Positions 45,974 to 56,607 are shown, numbered from the stretch's first letter. The stretch is DNA of 64,000 bases from Rhizobium nepotum 39/7 (GCF_000949865.1 NZ_JWJH01000004.1:186001-250000), one strand, 5' to 3'. The notes: generated by a model from the sequence alone, not told the origin. Numbers and translations are program-made.

Positions 45974-46948
45974 GTGGCCTATACATCGTCTCAACCGCGT
46001 CTGACCCGGTTTTTGTCCGGTCGGGCCGCAAAGGCTGGAAAACCCGTCAGCGCCGCCGAAGCCGGCATGAAGCGCGTGCAATTCTCCTCGTCCTACGTGC
46101 CCTATCTGTTTCTGGCGCCTCAGCTCGCGGTGATTTTCATCTTCTTCTACTGGCCGTCCATTCAGGCCGTGCAATCGTCGTTTTACATTGAAGACCCGTT
46201 CGGCTTCGGCGCTTCCTTCGTAGGGTTCGCCAATTATTCGGATGCGCTATTCAATCCGGAATATCTCAGCATCGCGAAATTCACGGTGGTTTTCACCGTG
46301 CTGGTGACCTTCTTTTCGCTGGCGCTCGGCCTTCTTCTTGCGGTCAAGGCCGATGCGGTCATTCGCGGCAGTTCGGCCTACAAGACGGTGCTGATTTCCA
46401 TCTATGCCATCGCGCCGCCGGTTGCAGGCCTCATCGGCATGATGTTTTTCGACCAGCATATCGGACCCTTCGTCAGGATGGCCGCGATGCTCGGTTGGGA
46501 TATGAAGGTCGGCCTCAATTATTTCGACACTGCCTTCGCCATGGTGGTCGTCGCCGTCTGGAAGCAGATCCCTTATAATTTCATCTTCTTCCTGTCCGGG
46601 CTTCAGGGCGTCTCCGTTGCCGTGCGTGAAGCCGCCGCCATCGATTGCCGCTCCGGCTTTCGCCGGTTCTGGACAGTCATCATGCCGCTTCTGGCACCCA
46701 CCGCCTTCTTCCTGCTCATCATCAACATCACCTATGCCCTGTTCGATACGTTCGGGGTCATCGACGTGATGGTGAAGGACAAGGCGGCCAACAATCCGAT
46801 TACGCTGGTCTACAAGGTGTTTCTCGACGGTTTCCGCGGCAATGACATCGGCGGCTCCTCGGCTCAGTCGGTCATCCTGATGCTGGTCGTCTTCGTCCTG
46901 ACGGTCATCCAGTTCCGCTTCATCGAAAAACGCATCCACTACAATTGA
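45974..46948 (+). CDS. ugpA: sn-Glycerol-3-phosphate ABC transporter permease
   Basis: 324 aa starting at GTG with AAGGAGG 8 bases before. Six membrane helices follow a 40-residue cytoplasmic N-terminus. The inner-membrane EAA loop is visible as VAVREAAAIDCRSGFRRFWTVIMPLLAPT (near 217-245), the docking site for UgpC. UgpA family identity comes from sequence and operon position between ugpB and ugpE. Confidence 0.94.
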   Translation: MAYTSSQPRLTRFLSGRAAKAGKPVSAAEAGMKRVQFSSSYVPYLFLAPQLAVIFIFFYWPSIQAVQSSFYIEDPFGFGASFVGFANYSDALFNPEYLSIAKFTVVFTVLVTFFSLALGLLLAVKADAVIRGSSAYKTVLISIYAIAPPVAGLIGMMFFDQHIGPFVRMAAMLGWDMKVGLNYFDTAFAMVVVAVWKQIPYNFIFFLSGLQGVSVAVREAAAIDCRSGFRRFWTVIMPLLAPTAFFLLIINITYALFDTFGVIDVMVKDKAANNPITLVYKVFLDGFRGNDIGGSSAQSVILMLVVFVLTVIQFRFIEKRIHYN

Positions 46949-46959
46949 GGGAAAAGACG

Positions 46960-47802
46960 ATGTACAAGACAAAACCCCTCGATCATCTGGTGCTGATCAT
47001 CGGTGCGCTGTTCCTGATATTGCCGGTCGTCGTGGCATTCATGACGTCCACCCATACGGCGGCGGAAATCCATCGCAGCGGTCTGACGATCGTTCCCGGT
47101 GATAATTTCGTCGAGACCTATGAAAAGGTCCTGACGCAGAAGGGCGGCTTTACCGGGCAGATCACCGGTCTCAACATGGTGCTCAACTCGCTGATCCTCG
47201 GCGTGGGCTTCGCCGTCGGCAAGATCGTCCTGTCGATGACGGCAGCCTATGCGATCGTCTATTTCCGCTTTAGGTTTGCGACGCTTGCCTTCTGGATTAT
47301 CTTCACGACGCTGCTTCTGCCGCTCGAAGTGCGCATCATGCCGTCCTACGAGGTGATGAGCAAACTCGGTCTCCTGAACTCCTATACGGGCCTGATCGTG
47401 CCGCTTCTGGCGTCTGCTACGGGCACTTTCTATTTCCGGCAGTTCTTCAAATCCGTTCCGGAGGAATTGCTGGAAGCCGCCCGCATCGATGGGGCCGGGC
47501 CGGTCAAGTTCTTCATCGACATTCTCATCCCGCTTTCCCGCACCATGATGGCGGCGATCTTCATCATCATGTTCGTCTACGGCTGGAACCAGTATCTCTG
47601 GCCCATGCTGATGACCACGGACGAGAAATTCTTCACCCTGATGCGCGGTATCAAGTCGATCCTGCAGGTCTGGGTCGGTTCGCAAATTCCCGATTACAAC
47701 GAAGCTTTCGCGCTTGCCGTTCTGGCCATGCTGCCGCCTGTGCTGATCGTCGTGATCTTCCAGCGCTGGTTCATCAAGGGCCTGACCGAAAGCGATAAAT
47801 AA
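46960..47802 (+). CDS. ugpE: sn-Glycerol-3-phosphate ABC transporter permease
   Basis: 280 aa, six membrane helices. The EAA loop is [30 protein letters not shown] (near 166-195). The C-terminus ends [14 protein letters not shown], as in UgpE/MalG-type permeases. The ATG at 46960 with AGGGAA is preferred over an earlier in-frame TTG that would overlap the ugpA stop. Works with UgpA as the membrane pore. Confidence 0.94.
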   Translation: MYKTKPLDHLVLIIGALFLILPVVVAFMTSTHTAAEIHRSGLTIVPGDNFVETYEKVLTQKGGFTGQITGLNMVLNSLILGVGFAVGKIVLSMTAAYAIVYFRFRFATLAFWIIFTTLLLPLEVRIMPSYEVMSKLGLLNSYTGLIVPLLASATGTFYFRQFFKSVPEELLEAARIDGAGPVKFFIDILIPLSRTMMAAIFIIMFVYGWNQYLWPMLMTTDEKFFTLMRGIKSILQVWVGSQIPDYNEAFALAVLAMLPPVLIVVIFQRWFIKGLTESDK

Positions 47803-47812
47803 GGAGACCGAA

Positions 47813-48913
47813 ATGGCCGCGATAGAAATCAGTCAGGTCTGCAAGGATTATCATGGCGGCGTACGCGCCGTACATCACGTCGATATCGACATCAGGGACG
47901 GCGAGTTCATCGTTCTGGTCGGTCCCTCCGGCTGCGGCAAGTCCACGCTTTTGCGCATGGTCGCCGGCCTTGAGGATATTTCCGAAGGCACGGTGAAGAT
48001 CGGCGACCGGGTGGTCAACGAGACCGATCCCGCCGACCGGGATATCGCCATGGTGTTCCAGAATTATGCGCTTTATCCGCATATGTCGGTGCGCCAGAAC
48101 CTGGAATACGGGCTGAAGAACCGCAAGACGCCGAAGGCGGAGATCGATGCGCGCGTGGCCGAGGCCGCCCGCATGCTGCAACTGGAACCCTATCTGGACC
48201 GCAGGCCGCGCGCCCTTTCCGGCGGCCAGCGCCAGCGTGTCGCCATGGGCCGCGCCATCGTGCGCAAACCGGCCGCCTTCCTGTTCGACGAGCCTTTGTC
48301 CAATCTCGATGCCAAGCTGCGCGTTTCCATGCGCGGCGAGATCAAGCGTCTGCAAAAGCGCCTCGGCACCACCTCCATCTATGTCACCCATGACCAGCTG
48401 GAAGCGATGACGCTGGCTGACCGTCTGGTGGTGCTGAATGGCGGACGCATCGAACAGATCGGCGCGCCGCTCGAGGTCTATCACACCCCGGCTTCCACCT
48501 TTGTCGCAAGCTTCATCGGCTCTCCCGCCATGAATCTGCTGAACGCGGAACTGCATGGGGATTGCCTAGCAATCGGTCCTTCGCTGATCGCGCTCAACGG
48601 TTTCGCCCCTGCCTCCGGCCCGGTTACGGTGGGCATGCGGGCGGAAGATTTCCGGCTCGCGGCCGCAGACGAACAGGGCATTCCCCTGCGCATCGACTAC
48701 ATCGAGGAGCTTGGTTCGCAACGCCTCGTGCACGGCATGCACGGCGACCAGAACCTGACCGTGGCCTTTCCACCTGACGTGCAGGTTCCCGACGCGCTTT
48801 CGGTAACGATTTCGCCGGACAAGCTGCACTTCTTCTCCAGCGAGACCGGCAAGCGCATCGCCGGCAAAGCGGAGCAGGCCGTAGTGCAGCCCTCACAGAT
48901 GGCGACCGCCTGA
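47813..48913 (+). CDS. ugpC: sn-Glycerol-3-phosphate ABC transporter ATP-binding protein
   Basis: 366 aa MalK-type ATPase: Walker [12 protein letters not shown] (near 38-48), Q-loop [10 protein letters not shown], signature [14 protein letters not shown] near 134, Walker [14 protein letters not shown] near 155 and H-loop VTHDQ. The C-terminal regulatory/TOBE domain (about 235-350) is present. AGGAG precedes the ATG. Last gene of the operon; a hairpin follows. Confidence 0.95.
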   Translation: MAAIEISQVCKDYHGGVRAVHHVDIDIRDGEFIVLVGPSGCGKSTLLRMVAGLEDISEGTVKIGDRVVNETDPADRDIAMVFQNYALYPHMSVRQNLEYGLKNRKTPKAEIDARVAEAARMLQLEPYLDRRPRALSGGQRQRVAMGRAIVRKPAAFLFDEPLSNLDAKLRVSMRGEIKRLQKRLGTTSIYVTHDQLEAMTLADRLVVLNGGRIEQIGAPLEVYHTPASTFVASFIGSPAMNLLNAELHGDCLAIGPSLIALNGFAPASGPVTVGMRAEDFRLAAADEQGIPLRIDYIEELGSQRLVHGMHGDQNLTVAFPPDVQVPDALSVTISPDKLHFFSSETGKRIAGKAEQAVVQPSQMATA

Positions 48914-48924
48914 GCCATCGGAAA

Positions 48925-48955
48925 AATCGGCGCGATGGCTAAAATTGCGCCGATT
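48925..48955 (+). terminator. Hairpin after ugpC
   Basis: AATCGGCGC / GCGCCGATT, a 9-bp perfect stem with a 13-base loop, 12 bases past the ugpC stop. It lacks a downstream U-run on the plus strand. Confidence 0.5.
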
Positions 48956-49021
48956 GTCAAAACCGCTTCGTTACGATCCCGATGATAGAAGACCTGCAAT
49001 AATTCATGGGGGTTTTCTAAT

Positions 49022-49534
49022 ATGCCTTTAAAGATGATGTTCGCGGCGGCGGCAACCATGGCGATCCGCACGGTGCCCATGTTGCCGGCCTCTTTTCGCC
49101 GTGCAAAAGACGAGGCCGTCGTCAGCGCATCCTGCACGGATTTGCGGCTTCAACCCGCGCCCATCAACCCGGACTGGATCATTTCCGGCGACCCTCAGGC
49201 GCGCGCGGCGGATCATTCCAGAAGCGGCGACCGCGCCTCCAGCACCGCCATGTGGGACTGCACGGCGGGTGAGTTCCGCTGGTTCTTCGGCTGGGACGAG
49301 ACCGTCTATATTCTCGAGGGCGAGGTGCATGTGACGGCGGAAGACGGTTCGGTCAGCATCCTGCGGGTCGGCGACGTCGCTTATTTCCGCGCGGGAACAT
49401 GGGCCACCTGGCGGGTGGATGAATATGTCCGCAAGGTCGCCTTCATGCGCCGTCCTTTCCCAACGGCATTGGCTCTGGCCTATCGGGTCAAGAACAAGCT
49501 GTTTGCCGGTCGTTCCTATAAGCTGGCGGCCTGA
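49022..49534 (+). CDS. Cupin-domain protein (DUF861/EutQ-like)
   Basis: 170 aa. A 50-residue N-terminal extension precedes one cupin barrel: MWDCTAGEFRWFFGWDETVYILEGEVHV, then ILRVGDVAYFRAGTWATWRV and VRKVAFMRR. The usual cupin His ligands are mostly replaced, as in the DUF861 group, so a metal centre is doubtful. GGGGG lies 9-10 bases before the ATG. Function unknown; it is transcribed alone between ugpC and gshB. Confidence 0.82.
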   Translation: MPLKMMFAAAATMAIRTVPMLPASFRRAKDEAVVSASCTDLRLQPAPINPDWIISGDPQARAADHSRSGDRASSTAMWDCTAGEFRWFFGWDETVYILEGEVHVTAEDGSVSILRVGDVAYFRAGTWATWRVDEYVRKVAFMRRPFPTALALAYRVKNKLFAGRSYKLAA

Positions 49535-49777
49535 ACCGGTAAAACACTCTGGCAGGTGGGGTCAGCGCAGCTCCACCAGCGGAATTGTGAAGGTTCAATA
49601 AAACTCACAAAAAGCACCCCTCGCAGCAGTTGCGTTTGAATGGTCGCTGCCCTACATCTTCAGGGTTTTCTGAAGCATTTCCGGGTCTCTTCCGGTCCTG
49701 CCGGGAATCGCGAAAAGACGAGGCAATGGGCACGGCGGACCGGCAAGGCGTCCGCATGCTGCAAGAGGAACATGCGC

Positions 49778-50737
49778 ATGGCGAAGATCAAGAACGTCGC
49801 GATCCAGATGGATCATGTCTCCGGCATCAATATCGCCGGTGACTCCACCTTCGCCATGAGCCTTGAGGCGCAGGCGCGCGGATACCGGCTGTTCCATTAC
49901 ACGCCCGAACGTCTCTCCATGCGCGATGGCAAGATATACGCTACCGTCGAGCAGATGGAATTGCGCGACATCAAGGGCGACCACTTCTCGCTGTCGGAGC
50001 CGGAGCGTGTTGACCTCGCGACCATGGATGTCATCCAACTGCGTCAGGATCCGCCGTTCGACATGGCCTACATCACCTCGACCCACCTGCTGGAACGCAT
50101 TCATCCCAGAACGCTGGTGGTCAACGATCCCGCCTGGGTCCGCAATTCGCCGGAAAAGATTTTCGTCACCGAATTCGCCGATCTGATGCCGAAGACGCTG
50201 ATCACCAAGGACGTGGCCGAAATTGCCCGGTTCCGCAATGAAATGGGCGATATCATCCTGAAGCCACTTTATGGCAATGGCGGTGCCGGCGTTTTCCATT
50301 CGGCCCGTGACGACCGCAATTTCTCTTCCCTGCTGGAAATGTTCGGTCAGATGTTCCGCGAGCCCTATATTGCCCAGGAATATCTGCCGGATGTTCGCAA
50401 GGGTGACAAGCGTATCCTGCTGGTGGATGGCGAGCCGGTGGGCGCGATCAACCGCGTGCCGGCGGAAAACGATGCCCGCTCCAACATGCATGCCGGCGGC
50501 CGCCCGGAACCGACGGAACTGACGGCGCGCGAGAAGGAAATCTGCCGCCGCATCGGTCCCGCCCTGCGCGAGCGCGGTTTCCTTTTTGTCGGCATTGATG
50601 TGATCGGCGATTATCTGACGGAAATCAACGTCACCTCGCCGACCGGCATTCGCGAAGTGCGCAAATTCGGCGGTGCCGATGTGGCAAGCCTGTTGTGGGA
50701 CGCGATCGAGAAAAAACGCGAAGCGCAGGATATCTGA
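49778..50737 (+). CDS. gshB: Glutathione synthetase
   Basis: 319 aa ATP-grasp ligase joining glycine to gamma-glutamylcysteine. Features: the N-terminal [15 protein letters not shown], substrate region [13 protein letters not shown] [19 protein letters not shown] near 80, ATP-grasp lysine/Gly loop [14 protein letters not shown] near 165, and [12 protein letters not shown] near 287. The start at 49778 has AGAGGAA 7 bases upstream; the ATG two codons earlier would have only 1-base spacing. Long upstream frame rejected. Confidence 0.97.
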   Translation: MAKIKNVAIQMDHVSGINIAGDSTFAMSLEAQARGYRLFHYTPERLSMRDGKIYATVEQMELRDIKGDHFSLSEPERVDLATMDVIQLRQDPPFDMAYITSTHLLERIHPRTLVVNDPAWVRNSPEKIFVTEFADLMPKTLITKDVAEIARFRNEMGDIILKPLYGNGGAGVFHSARDDRNFSSLLEMFGQMFREPYIAQEYLPDVRKGDKRILLVDGEPVGAINRVPAENDARSNMHAGGRPEPTELTAREKEICRRIGPALRERGFLFVGIDVIGDYLTEINVTSPTGIREVRKFGGADVASLLWDAIEKKREAQDI

Positions 50738-50814
50738 GGCGATTTCGGACCCGTCTCCGGTTTGTTCCACGAGTACAACTCGATACAACTAAAATACACT
50801 ACGCGCGTGAAATT

Positions 50815-50829
50815 GTTCACCGGATGTTC
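50815..50829. promoter_or_regulatory. LexA/SOS box upstream of comM
   Basis: GTTC-ACCGGAT-GTTC matches exactly the direct-repeat GTTC-N7-GTTC operator of alphaproteobacterial LexA. It lies 95 bases before the comM ATG. comM is a known SOS-regulon member in several Alphaproteobacteria. Confidence 0.8.
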
Positions 50830-50923
50830 TTGTTTTATTCTTTGCGCTGTGGCAGGTTGCTTGCGGGTGGCCGCCATCGAGGCATGATGCTTTGATATTG
50901 CGGCCGGTTTGCGGGGGCAGGCC

Positions 50924-52456
50924 ATGGTGGCACGGGTCAATACGGTTGCATTTCAGGGCATAGAGAGTGTGCCGGTTGAGGTGCAGGTGATGGTCGCACC
51001 CGGAAAGATCGGCATCCAGATCGTCGGCTTGCCGGACAAGGCGGTGGCCGAAAGCCGGGAGCGGGTGCAGGCCGCGCTGCACGCCTCGGGTCTGGCGCTG
51101 CCGGCAAAAAAAGTCACCGTCAATCTGGCGCCTGCCGATCTACCGAAGGAAGGATCGCATTTCGATCTTCCCATCGCCCTTGGTCTCATGGCTGCCTTGG
51201 GAGCCATACCGGGGGAGGCGCTCGGGCAATATGTGGTTCTCGGCGAACTCAACCTTGATGGCACCATCGGTTCGGTTTCGGGCGCCCTGCCTGCGGCCAT
51301 CGGCGCCAATGCGCTCGGCAAGGGATTGATATGCCCGGCAGATAGCGGGCCGGAGGCGGCCTGGGCAGGCGCCGGCATCGATATTCTCGCCCCGCGCAGC
51401 CTCATTGCGCTTGCCAATCATTTTCGGGGGACACAGCTTCTCTCCCGGCCAACGCCCGCCATCCGGGCCAATCCGGTGAATTTACCGGATCTGGCCGATA
51501 TCAAGGGGCAGGAGACCGCCAGGCGCGCGCTGGAAGTGGCGGCGGCCGGCGGACATAATCTGTTGATGGTCGGTCCGCCTGGCTCGGGAAAATCCATGCT
51601 CGCCGCGCGCTTGCCGTCAATCCTGCCACCGCTCGAGGTGGCGGAACTGCTGGAAGTTTCCATGGTCCATTCCATCGCCGGCCAATTGTCCGGCGGCAAG
51701 CTGTCGGATCGCAGGCCGTTCCGCACGCCGCATCATTCCGCCACCATGGCGGCGCTGATCGGCGGAGGGTTGCGTGCCAAACCGGGCGAAGCTTCGCTTG
51801 CCCATCACGGCGTTCTTTTTCTGGATGAATTCCCGGAGTTTTCGCCGCAGGTGCTGGATGCGCTGCGCCAGCCGCTGGAGACGGGTGAATGCATCATCGC
51901 CCGCGCCAATCACCGTGTTACCTATCCGGCGGAGATCCAGCTCGTGGCCGCAATGAACCCTTGCCGATGCGGCAGGGCAGGGGAGCCGGGTTTCACCTGC
52001 GCCAGAGGCCCGCGTTGCATGGCTGATTATCAGGCCCGCATTTCCGGACCGCTGATGGACCGTATCGATATCCGCATCGACGTTCCCGCCGTTTCCGCTG
52101 CCGATCTCATCCGCCCTACGGTGGCTGAGCCAAGTGCGGCGGTTGCCGCCCGTGTTGCCCGCGCCCGTCATGCCCAGCAGGAGCGCTATGCGGCGGCAGG
52201 TTTTTCTGGCATCCGCACCAATGCCCGCTGCACGACGACGCTGATCGAAAAATATGCCGAGCCTGACCCGTCGGGGCTGCAATTGCTGCGTGACGCGGCC
52301 GAACGGTTGAAGTTCTCCGCTCGCGGTTATCATCGCATTCTCAAGGTTGCCCGCACGCTGGCGGATCTGGACGGCAAACAGACGGTCGGGCGCATCCATA
52401 TGGCGGAAGCCATTTCCTACCGTATCGTCGGCGAAAGGCTGACGGCGGCGATGTAA
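50924..52456 (+). CDS. comM: YifB/ComM-family AAA+ Mg-chelatase-like ATPase
   Basis: 510 aa. An N-terminal Lon-protease-like S5 fold (about 1-180) is followed by an AAA+ module with Walker A GPPGSGKSMLAARLP near 210, Walker B VLFLDEFPEF near 297, and a zinc-finger-like PCRCGRAGEPGFTCARGPRC near 345, and then a C-terminal Mg-chelatase domain. ComM is a hexameric helicase promoting branch migration of integrated ssDNA in natural transformation. ATG 50924 follows GGGGGCAGG; an earlier TTG is possible. A LexA box lies upstream. Confidence 0.94.
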   Translation: MVARVNTVAFQGIESVPVEVQVMVAPGKIGIQIVGLPDKAVAESRERVQAALHASGLALPAKKVTVNLAPADLPKEGSHFDLPIALGLMAALGAIPGEALGQYVVLGELNLDGTIGSVSGALPAAIGANALGKGLICPADSGPEAAWAGAGIDILAPRSLIALANHFRGTQLLSRPTPAIRANPVNLPDLADIKGQETARRALEVAAAGGHNLLMVGPPGSGKSMLAARLPSILPPLEVAELLEVSMVHSIAGQLSGGKLSDRRPFRTPHHSATMAALIGGGLRAKPGEASLAHHGVLFLDEFPEFSPQVLDALRQPLETGECIIARANHRVTYPAEIQLVAAMNPCRCGRAGEPGFTCARGPRCMADYQARISGPLMDRIDIRIDVPAVSAADLIRPTVAEPSAAVAARVARARHAQQERYAAAGFSGIRTNARCTTTLIEKYAEPDPSGLQLLRDAAERLKFSARGYHRILKVARTLADLDGKQTVGRIHMAEAISYRIVGERLTAAM

Positions 52457-52484
52457 GAGGCCTTGCTGCATCCTCTTGCCGGTT

Positions 52485-52523
52485 AAAACAATTGTGCCGC
52501 CGGCGGGCGGCCAGCGGCACAAT
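52485..52523 (-). terminator. Terminator hairpin between comM and cysK
   Basis: ATTGTGCCGC / GCGGCACAAT, a 10-bp perfect stem (52491-52523). On the minus strand it runs into TGTTTTAACC, so it suits cysK (ends 52573) better than comM. Confidence 0.75.
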
Positions 52524-52572
52524 GGAACATTTGCGGTTCAAGGCGCAGTCGTCTGCGCTCCAGTAAAGTGGC

Positions 52573-53541
52573 TTAAAGCCCAAGCCCTTCGAAAAGCGCA
52601 GTCGAAAGGTAACGTTCCGCGAAGGAAGGAATAATGACGACGATATTCTTGCCGGCATTTTCCTCACGCGAACCGACCTTGATCGCCGCTGCCAGTGCCG
52701 CGCCTGAGGAGATGCCGACGGGCACACCTTCCAGTTTCGCTACCAGACGGGCGATTTCAAAAGCCTCGTCGTTGGTGACGGTGACGATCTCGTCATAGAT
52801 TCCGGTGTCGAGGATCGCGGGCGCAAACCCTGCGCCGATGCCCTGGATTTTGTGGGGGCCGGGGTTGCCGCCGGAAAGAACGGGGCTGTCGGCGGGTTCG
52901 ACAGCAATTACCTTCACTTCCGGCTTGCGGGATTTCAGCACCTGGCCCGTGCCGGTGATCGTGCCGCCCGTACCGATGCCCGAGACGAGAATATCGACCG
53001 TACCCTCGGTATCGTTCCAGATTTCTTCCGCCGTCGTCCTGCGGTGAATATCCGGATTGGCCGGATTTTCGAACTGCTGGGGAATGACGGCGTCAGGCAG
53101 GGTTTCGGCCAGTTCCTGCGCCTTGGCGATTGCGCCCTTCATACCCTTCGGGCCTTCGGTCAGCACCAGTTCGGCGCCCAGCAAGGCCAGCATTTTCCTG
53201 CGTTCGACCGACATTGTTTCCGGCATGGTCAGGATCAGCCTGTAGCCCTTGGCGGCGGCGGCAAAGGCGAGCGCGATGCCGGTGTTGCCGGAGGTCGGCT
53301 CAACCAGCGTCGTTTTGCCGGGGGTGATCTTGCCCTGCGCTTCCAGCGCGTCGATCATGGCGACGCCGATGCGGTCCTTCACTGAGGCAATGGGGTTGAA
53401 AAACTCCAGCTTGGCGAGAAGGTTGGCCTTCACGCCCTTTTCCCTCGCCAGCTTGTCCAGCCGCACGATCGGCGTATCGCCGATTGTTTCCGTGATGGAG
53501 GAATAGACGCGTCCGCGTCCGGGCTTTCTGGCTTCGGGCAT
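52573..53541 (-). CDS. cysK: Cysteine synthase A (O-acetylserine sulfhydrylase)
   Basis: 322 aa PLP enzyme making cysteine from O-acetylserine and sulfide. The PLP-lysine is in [11 protein letters not shown] near 55; the substrate loop is [11 protein letters not shown] near 82; the phosphate loop is [11 protein letters not shown] near 185. [10 protein letters not shown] occurs near 275. It carries a short N-terminal extension ([13 protein letters not shown]) and AGGAGA before the ATG. Upstream gap 53542-53697 holds its promoter and a CGAACGTTCG palindrome at 53625-53634. Confidence 0.96.
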   Translation of the reverse strand: MPEARKPGRGRVYSSITETIGDTPIVRLDKLAREKGVKANLLAKLEFFNPIASVKDRIGVAMIDALEAQGKITPGKTTLVEPTSGNTGIALAFAAAAKGYRLILTMPETMSVERRKMLALLGAELVLTEGPKGMKGAIAKAQELAETLPDAVIPQQFENPANPDIHRRTTAEEIWNDTEGTVDILVSGIGTGGTITGTGQVLKSRKPEVKVIAVEPADSPVLSGGNPGPHKIQGIGAGFAPAILDTGIYDEIVTVTNDEAFEIARLVAKLEGVPVGISSGAALAAAIKVGSREENAGKNIVVIIPSFAERYLSTALFEGLGL

Positions 53542-53697
53542 GATGTTCTCCTGTATGAAGGCCGCATGATATGCGACCGCAAGATTTCAGCGGCAGAATA
53601 GGAGCAATAGTCTCGCCAGACCAGCGAACGTTCGTCCTAATATCGTCCGATTACCGGAAAAAATTCACGATAAGTCGGGCAAATGCACGAAATCGTT

Positions 53698-54315
53698 TCA
53701 GGTGCTGCGGATCGCGATCATGGTCGCCGTTCCGGCCAGAATTCCTGCCGCCGTGCGGTTGAGGATCGTCAGCGCGCTTGGCCGTTTGAGCAGGTTGCGT
53801 GCCTTGGCGGCAAGCAGGATGTAAGGCAGGAGAACGGCCATCAATACGACGAAGGTGAGAGCCAGAAGTGTCGCATATTCAGACGGGCCGATCATGCGGA
53901 TGTCGATCAGCGTCGGCACCAGCGCCACATAGAACAGCATGGTTTTCGGATTGCCGAGCGTGATCAGCAGGCCGGACATGAACGACATGGGCATGCTGGT
54001 GCTTTTTTTCGCCTTCAGGTCCTGCGGCAAGAGGCCTGCGGTCCACAGCTTCCAGGCGATATAGAGGAGATAGGCCGCGCCCGCGAATTTCAGGACCATG
54101 AAGGCCTCCTGAAAAGTCTGCGCCACGAAGGCAAGGCCCAGTATCACGCCGGTGAGGTAGATCATGTCGCCCAGCACCAACCCGAGGCCCATGAAGAAGG
54201 TTTCCCGGAAGCCTGACCCGAGAGCCCGCGCCACGATCGCCGTCATGCCGGGGCCGGGAATGGCGGCGGCGATGAAGAGTGCGGTGGCATAGGCAAGAAG
54301 GGTCGTCAGCGTCAT
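53698..54315 (-). CDS. LysE-family translocator (RhtB type)
   Basis: 205 aa with six hydrophobic segments. The N-terminal signature IPGPGMTAIVARALGSGFR and the SGLLITLGNPKTMLFYVALVP segment define the LysE/RhtB exporter family, which exports amino acids or related compounds. Substrate unknown. It lies 77 bases downstream of dut on the same strand. Confidence 0.93.
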   Translation of the reverse strand: MTLTTLLAYATALFIAAAIPGPGMTAIVARALGSGFRETFFMGLGLVLGDMIYLTGVILGLAFVAQTFQEAFMVLKFAGAAYLLYIAWKLWTAGLLPQDLKAKKSTSMPMSFMSGLLITLGNPKTMLFYVALVPTLIDIRMIGPSEYATLLALTFVVLMAVLLPYILLAAKARNLLKRPSALTILNRTAAGILAGTATMIAIRST

Positions 54316-54392
54316 GGTCGTTTCCCCCGAAATCCGCCAAATCCATAGCGAAAATCAGGGGCAAAAACAATCGGCCATAAAGGCTGGGTTGG

Positions 54393-54863
54393 TCAAAGCC
54401 CGGTCGAACCGAAACCGCCGGCGCCGCGCGCGGTCTCGGATGTTTCGGTCACTTCGCTCACGGCAACCTGTGTCACCGGCGCGATCACCATCTGGGCGAT
54501 GCGCATGCCGCGCTCGATGACGAAATCGTCCTGTCCCAGATTGGCGAGAATGACCTTCACTTCGCCGCGATAATCGCTGTCCACCGTGCCGGGGGAATTG
54601 AGGCAGGTGATACCGTTCTTGATGGCGAGGCCGGAGCGCGGGCGGATCTGCGCCTCATAACCTTGCGGAACCTCGAAGATGAAACCGGTCGGCACCAGCG
54701 CCCGGTCGCCCGGTCGCAAGGTCAGCGGTTCACCGGCCGGTACTGCGGCGCGCAGGTCCATGCCGGCGGCGCCGCCGGTTTCGTAAGATGGCAATTCGAG
54801 GTCAGCGCCATTGGCGAGACGGACGAGCCGGAGGAGGGGTCTATTGTCGTTTTGAACGGTCAT
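54393..54863 (-). CDS. dut: dUTP diphosphatase
   Basis: 156 aa trimeric dUTPase that hydrolyses dUTP to dUMP, preventing uracil incorporation into DNA. The five motifs are present: [39 protein letters not shown] and the C-terminal [10 protein letters not shown]. It is divergent from prfC with a 90-bp shared promoter region. Confidence 0.97.
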   Translation of the reverse strand: MTVQNDNRPLLRLVRLANGADLELPSYETGGAAGMDLRAAVPAGEPLTLRPGDRALVPTGFIFEVPQGYEAQIRPRSGLAIKNGITCLNSPGTVDSDYRGEVKVILANLGQDDFVIERGMRIAQMVIAPVTQVAVSEVTETSETARGAGGFGSTGL

Positions 54864-54953
54864 GCGGCATTAGTTTGCCGAGATCGCGGCAAGGTCAATT
54901 GCAAAACCGGCCCTGAAACGCTAGATACCCCGCAATTCCACAGGATTTGTCAG

Positions 54954-56537
54954 ATGGCCGAAACACTTGCCGAGGCGGTCTCCCGCCGCCGCACCTTTGC
55001 TATTATCGCGCACCCGGACGCGGGTAAGACCACGCTTACGGAAAAACTGCTGCTGTTCGGCGGAGCGATCCAGCTGGCCGGCGAGGTGAAGGCGAAGAAG
55101 GATCGCATCCAGACCCGTTCGGACTGGATGAAGATCGAGCGCGAGCGCGGCATCTCGGTCGTCACTTCGGTCATGACCTTCGAATACAACGATCGCGTCT
55201 TCAACATCCTCGATACGCCCGGCCACGAAGATTTCGCGGACGATACCTACCGCACGCTGACGGCGGTGGATGCGGCGATCATGGTCATCGATGCCGCCAA
55301 GGGTATTGAGCCGCGCACGCTGAAACTCTTCGAAGTCTGCCGCATGCGCGATATCCCGATCATCACCTTCATCAACAAGATGGACCGCGAAAGCCGCGAT
55401 CCCTTCGAGATTCTGGATGAGGTCGAGGAGAAGCTGGCGCTCGATACCGCGCCCATCACCTGGCCGGTCGGGCGGGCGAAAAGCTTCTGTGGTGCCTACA
55501 ACCTTGCTGAAAACACCTTCCGCGGTAACGACACGCAGGTTGACGGACTAGCCGTCAACGGCCCCCAGGCAATCGCCGATCGTCTGCCGGAAAACGAGCG
55601 CAAGGTTTTTGTCGAGGAAACCGAACTGGCGCTGGAAGCCTGCCGTCCCTTCGATCGTCAGGCGTTCCTCGAAGGTCACATGACGCCGGTATTCTTCGGT
55701 TCGGCGCTGCGCAATTTCGGTGTGCGTGACCTCATCAACGCGCTCGGCGATTTCGCGCCGCCGCCACGCGACCAGGTGGCGGATACCCGCACCGTGCATG
55801 CGGCGGAAGACAAGATGACGGCCTTCGTCTTCAAGATTCAGGCCAATATGGACCCCAACCACCGCGACCGCATCGCCTTTGCCCGCATCTGCTCCGGCAA
55901 GCTGGAGCGCGGCATGAAGGCGCGACTGGCACGCACCGGCAAGCTGATGGGGCTGACCGCGCCGCAATTCTTCTTCGCAGCGCAGCGCCAGCTGGCCGAT
56001 ACCGCCTATGCGGGCGATGTGGTCGGCATTCCCAACCACGGTACGCTGCGCATCGGCGATACGCTGACTGAGGGCGAGAACCTCGTCTTTCAGGGCGTGC
56101 CGAACTTCTCGCCGGAAATCCTGCGCCGCGTGCGTCTGGAAGACGCCATGAAGGCCAAGAAGCTGAAGGAAGCCCTGCAGCAGATGGCGGAAGAGGGTGT
56201 CGTGCAGCTCTTTTCGCCGGAAGACGGCTCGCCCGCCATCGTCGGCGTCGTCGGCGCGCTTCAGCTCGATGTCCTGAAGGAGCGGCTGATGGGCGAATAC
56301 GGCCTACCGGTCTCTTTCGAAATGTCGCGCTTTTCCGTCTGCCGCTGGATTTCTTCCGATCAGCCGACGGAAATGGACAAGTTCCTGACCGTCAAGCGCG
56401 GCGATATCGCCCGCGATCTGGATGGCGATCCGGTGTTTCTGGCGCAGGACGCCTTCTCCTTGCGTTATGAATCGGAACGGTTTCCGGCAATCAAGATGGT
56501 TGCGATCAAGGAATATCACGTCGCCAAGGCGGCGTGA
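54954..56537 (+). CDS. prfC: Peptide chain release factor 3
   Basis: 527 aa translational GTPase that recycles RF1/RF2 from the ribosome after termination. G1 AHPDAGKTTLTEK near 21, G3 DTPGHEDFAD near 85, G4 NKMDR near 139; domains II and III follow, ending KEYHVAKAA. The start is set at MAETLAEAVSRRRTFAIIAHPDAGK since upstream in-frame sequence is antisense to dut. AGGA is 9 bases upstream. RF3 is patchy in Alphaproteobacteria, but this copy looks intact. Confidence 0.96.
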   Translation: MAETLAEAVSRRRTFAIIAHPDAGKTTLTEKLLLFGGAIQLAGEVKAKKDRIQTRSDWMKIERERGISVVTSVMTFEYNDRVFNILDTPGHEDFADDTYRTLTAVDAAIMVIDAAKGIEPRTLKLFEVCRMRDIPIITFINKMDRESRDPFEILDEVEEKLALDTAPITWPVGRAKSFCGAYNLAENTFRGNDTQVDGLAVNGPQAIADRLPENERKVFVEETELALEACRPFDRQAFLEGHMTPVFFGSALRNFGVRDLINALGDFAPPPRDQVADTRTVHAAEDKMTAFVFKIQANMDPNHRDRIAFARICSGKLERGMKARLARTGKLMGLTAPQFFFAAQRQLADTAYAGDVVGIPNHGTLRIGDTLTEGENLVFQGVPNFSPEILRRVRLEDAMKAKKLKEALQQMAEEGVVQLFSPEDGSPAIVGVVGALQLDVLKERLMGEYGLPVSFEMSRFSVCRWISSDQPTEMDKFLTVKRGDIARDLDGDPVFLAQDAFSLRYESERFPAIKMVAIKEYHVAKAA

Positions 56538-56607
56538 TATCAGCCGGATTGCACTTTGAATGCCAAGGGCTTAGTTTCCTCCACAAACGGGAAACTGGTC
56601 CGGCATC

